A DNA stretch of 64,000 nt, from contig NZ_JACOIK010000005.1 in the NCBI RefSeq assembly GCF_014692515.1, forward strand, positions 248,001 to 312,000, written 5' to 3'. Made by a program: the position numbers and the translations under genes. The notes under the pieces are model-generated. The model was given only the letters and a program-made list of their open reading frames with translations. It did not search any database and was not told the origin of the DNA. Positions 63,901-64,000 of this stretch are shown in pieces. This DNA is from Sphingobacterium micropteri. GTDB taxonomy: Bacteria > Bacteroidota > Bacteroidia > Sphingobacteriales > Sphingobacteriaceae. The stretch's first letter is position 1. Each line of letters opens with the position of its first letter.

Positions 63901-64000
63901 ACTGTACAGAATCCATTTGTATTTTTCTCTGATTATATGAAACGTGGAGGCGGCGTTGACCCAGAAGGCACCAACCTAGGAAATAGCGGATACACAGGTG
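61000..64000 (+). CDS. SusC/RagA-type TonB-linked transporter, 3' end outside window
   Basis: Open from the ATG at 61000 (or 61003) to the window end, at least 1,000 codons. Signal peptide (TCLLLIAFFSSLYAEAQE), carboxypeptidase-regulatory-like domain (about 38-125; VSGRVLDEQGAAIGGVSV), the SusC linker ALDEVVVVGYGTQRRQDV, a plug (about 140-240; DPLIVLDGIPFAGS, LKDASASAIYGSRAANGV), then the barrel. SusC channels import the oligosaccharides cut at the surface. A SusD gene is expected immediately downstream outside the window. Placement after GH3 suggests it serves the xylan locus, though it could also belong to a following one. Confidence 0.94.
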   Translation, partial: MMSIYKFRPRQQAKYVVRMTCLLLIAFFSSLYAEAQEGGERVSGRVLDEQGAAIGGVSVRNGDGSSSTSTDDQGRFSIQLSTDRVLRFVYVGYAAREITVGKTDRELRVTMVTETSALDEVVVVGYGTQRRQDVTGAIASVDSKILREIPAASMTQALQGRVAGVNISQTSTRPGAGMQIRIRGSRSLLAANDPLIVLDGIPFAGSLADINPSDIRSVDVLKDASASAIYGSRAANGVILVTTFRGSTGGIRVTYNGFYGLKKVAEKYQVFNGEEFAQLRDVAGYTQYLPQEQEMMEAGKSTDWQDVMYKDGRVTDQNLSIAGGNDKGQYSVGLGYYDESTVLPGQEYSRYSLRFATDLELSRYIKVGLSTQNSYSITKGEGASLMYQMLTLSPLAPTHNADGSIYMQPSYPTDEYFNPLLINQPDAWAQDRNRFNSFNSLYGEIRFTDYLKWRTNVGLTYTQNNYGHFNSSKTPFRNGNPSEARVTFQPGTSWTIENLLYYEQTIAEKHKLNAVAMVSAEENESHEFRADALDMMADFMLYYNLGYYKEGTGNIAIPAGNQWYNKRALQSLMARINYGYDDRYLLTATLRRDGSSVLAPGHKWKTYFALSSGWNIMNEQFMENQRAFSNLKLRVGFGQTASQAINPYQTLGSLSQNRYNFGDENAFGYYVNNLANPSLTWEPTNTWNIGLDFGILENRFSGSIEWYTQDSHDLLYDRSLPPTSGVPGRVVVNEGRTRNSGMEFTLSSDIIRPSDDTGFSWQIDANLTFNRNKVLALSSGLTADEGRGYFVGHPINVIFNYSKVGIWQLDEAGEAASYGFRPGQVKLLDYNNDGRIDANDRHVSGRLDPDFEGGITNRMGYKNFDFTVVGFFRVGGTLISQIHQGNSYTNMLQGRRNQIKVDYWTPWNPTNEYPMPDGSNDQPAGNYGSTLGFYDAGFLKIRTISLGYSFNESITQRLGINAFRLYSTVQNPFVFFSDYMKRGGGVDPEGTNLGNSGYTG

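Overview
The window looks like chromosomal DNA of a Bacteroidota member, most likely family Sphingobacteriaceae (Sphingobacterium, Olivibacter, Parapedobacter or a relative). The reasons are SusC/SusD pairs, TonB-dependent receptors with N-terminal carboxypeptidase-regulatory-like domains, a hybrid two-component regulator of PUL type, promoters of the TTTG-N19/20-TAnnTTTG type, moderate GC, and mostly weak Shine-Dalgarno sites. No rRNA, tRNA, CRISPR array or intact transposase was seen.

Layout. 0-6 kb is a housekeeping block: the 3' part of a sensor kinase with its OmpR-type regulator, greA, a HIT protein, and a tight DedA-ppa-CorC-like-rsmE operon. 6-6.4 kb is an inverted-repeat, hairpin-rich intergenic element between convergent genes. 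6.4-14.2 kb holds a probable metal (zinc-type) ABC exporter/importer-like operon with a strongly His-rich permease, divergent from a TonB receptor, a beta-helix lipoprotein and a DUF4468 protein. 14.2-17.5 kb has a 21-bp tandem array, a remnant of an Rpn-type gene, a Fic protein and an intact Rpn-family nuclease gene.

17.6-26.9 kb is the most unusual part: an XRE regulator, a strong divergent promoter overlapped by a dyad, a long structured leader, small ORFs, two different 11-bp arrays, a TlpA-like thioredoxin, SusC, SusD, and, on the opposite strand, a MauE/DoxX redox protein, a tiny basic ORF and a small secreted DUF6520-like protein with one Cys pair. It reads as a self-contained redox plus outer-membrane-transport cassette.

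27-33.7 kb is a copper-resistance operon (AraC-type regulator with a Cys-containing N-terminal part, CopA ATPase, two HMA proteins, and a CopA-CopB-like fused multicopper oxidase). 34-36.3 kb has an alpha/beta hydrolase and a GH28 lipoprotein. 36.4-42.1 kb is a phytate-type locus (beta-propeller phytase, TonB receptor, TPR-HTH regulator). 42.3-64 kb is a glucuronoxylan utilisation locus: HTCS regulator, GH115, GPH symporter, GH10, GH43, GH67, a second 21-bp array, a truncated GH2-like gene, an acetylesterase, GH3 and the start of a SusC. Together these would deacetylate xylan, cut the backbone, remove methylglucuronate at internal and terminal positions, import oligosaccharides and finish them to xylose.

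The most striking unexplained signal is a set of degenerate tandem arrays whose units differ in sequence but whose period is one or two helical turns (11 or 21 bp) and stays in register over 9 to 28 units.
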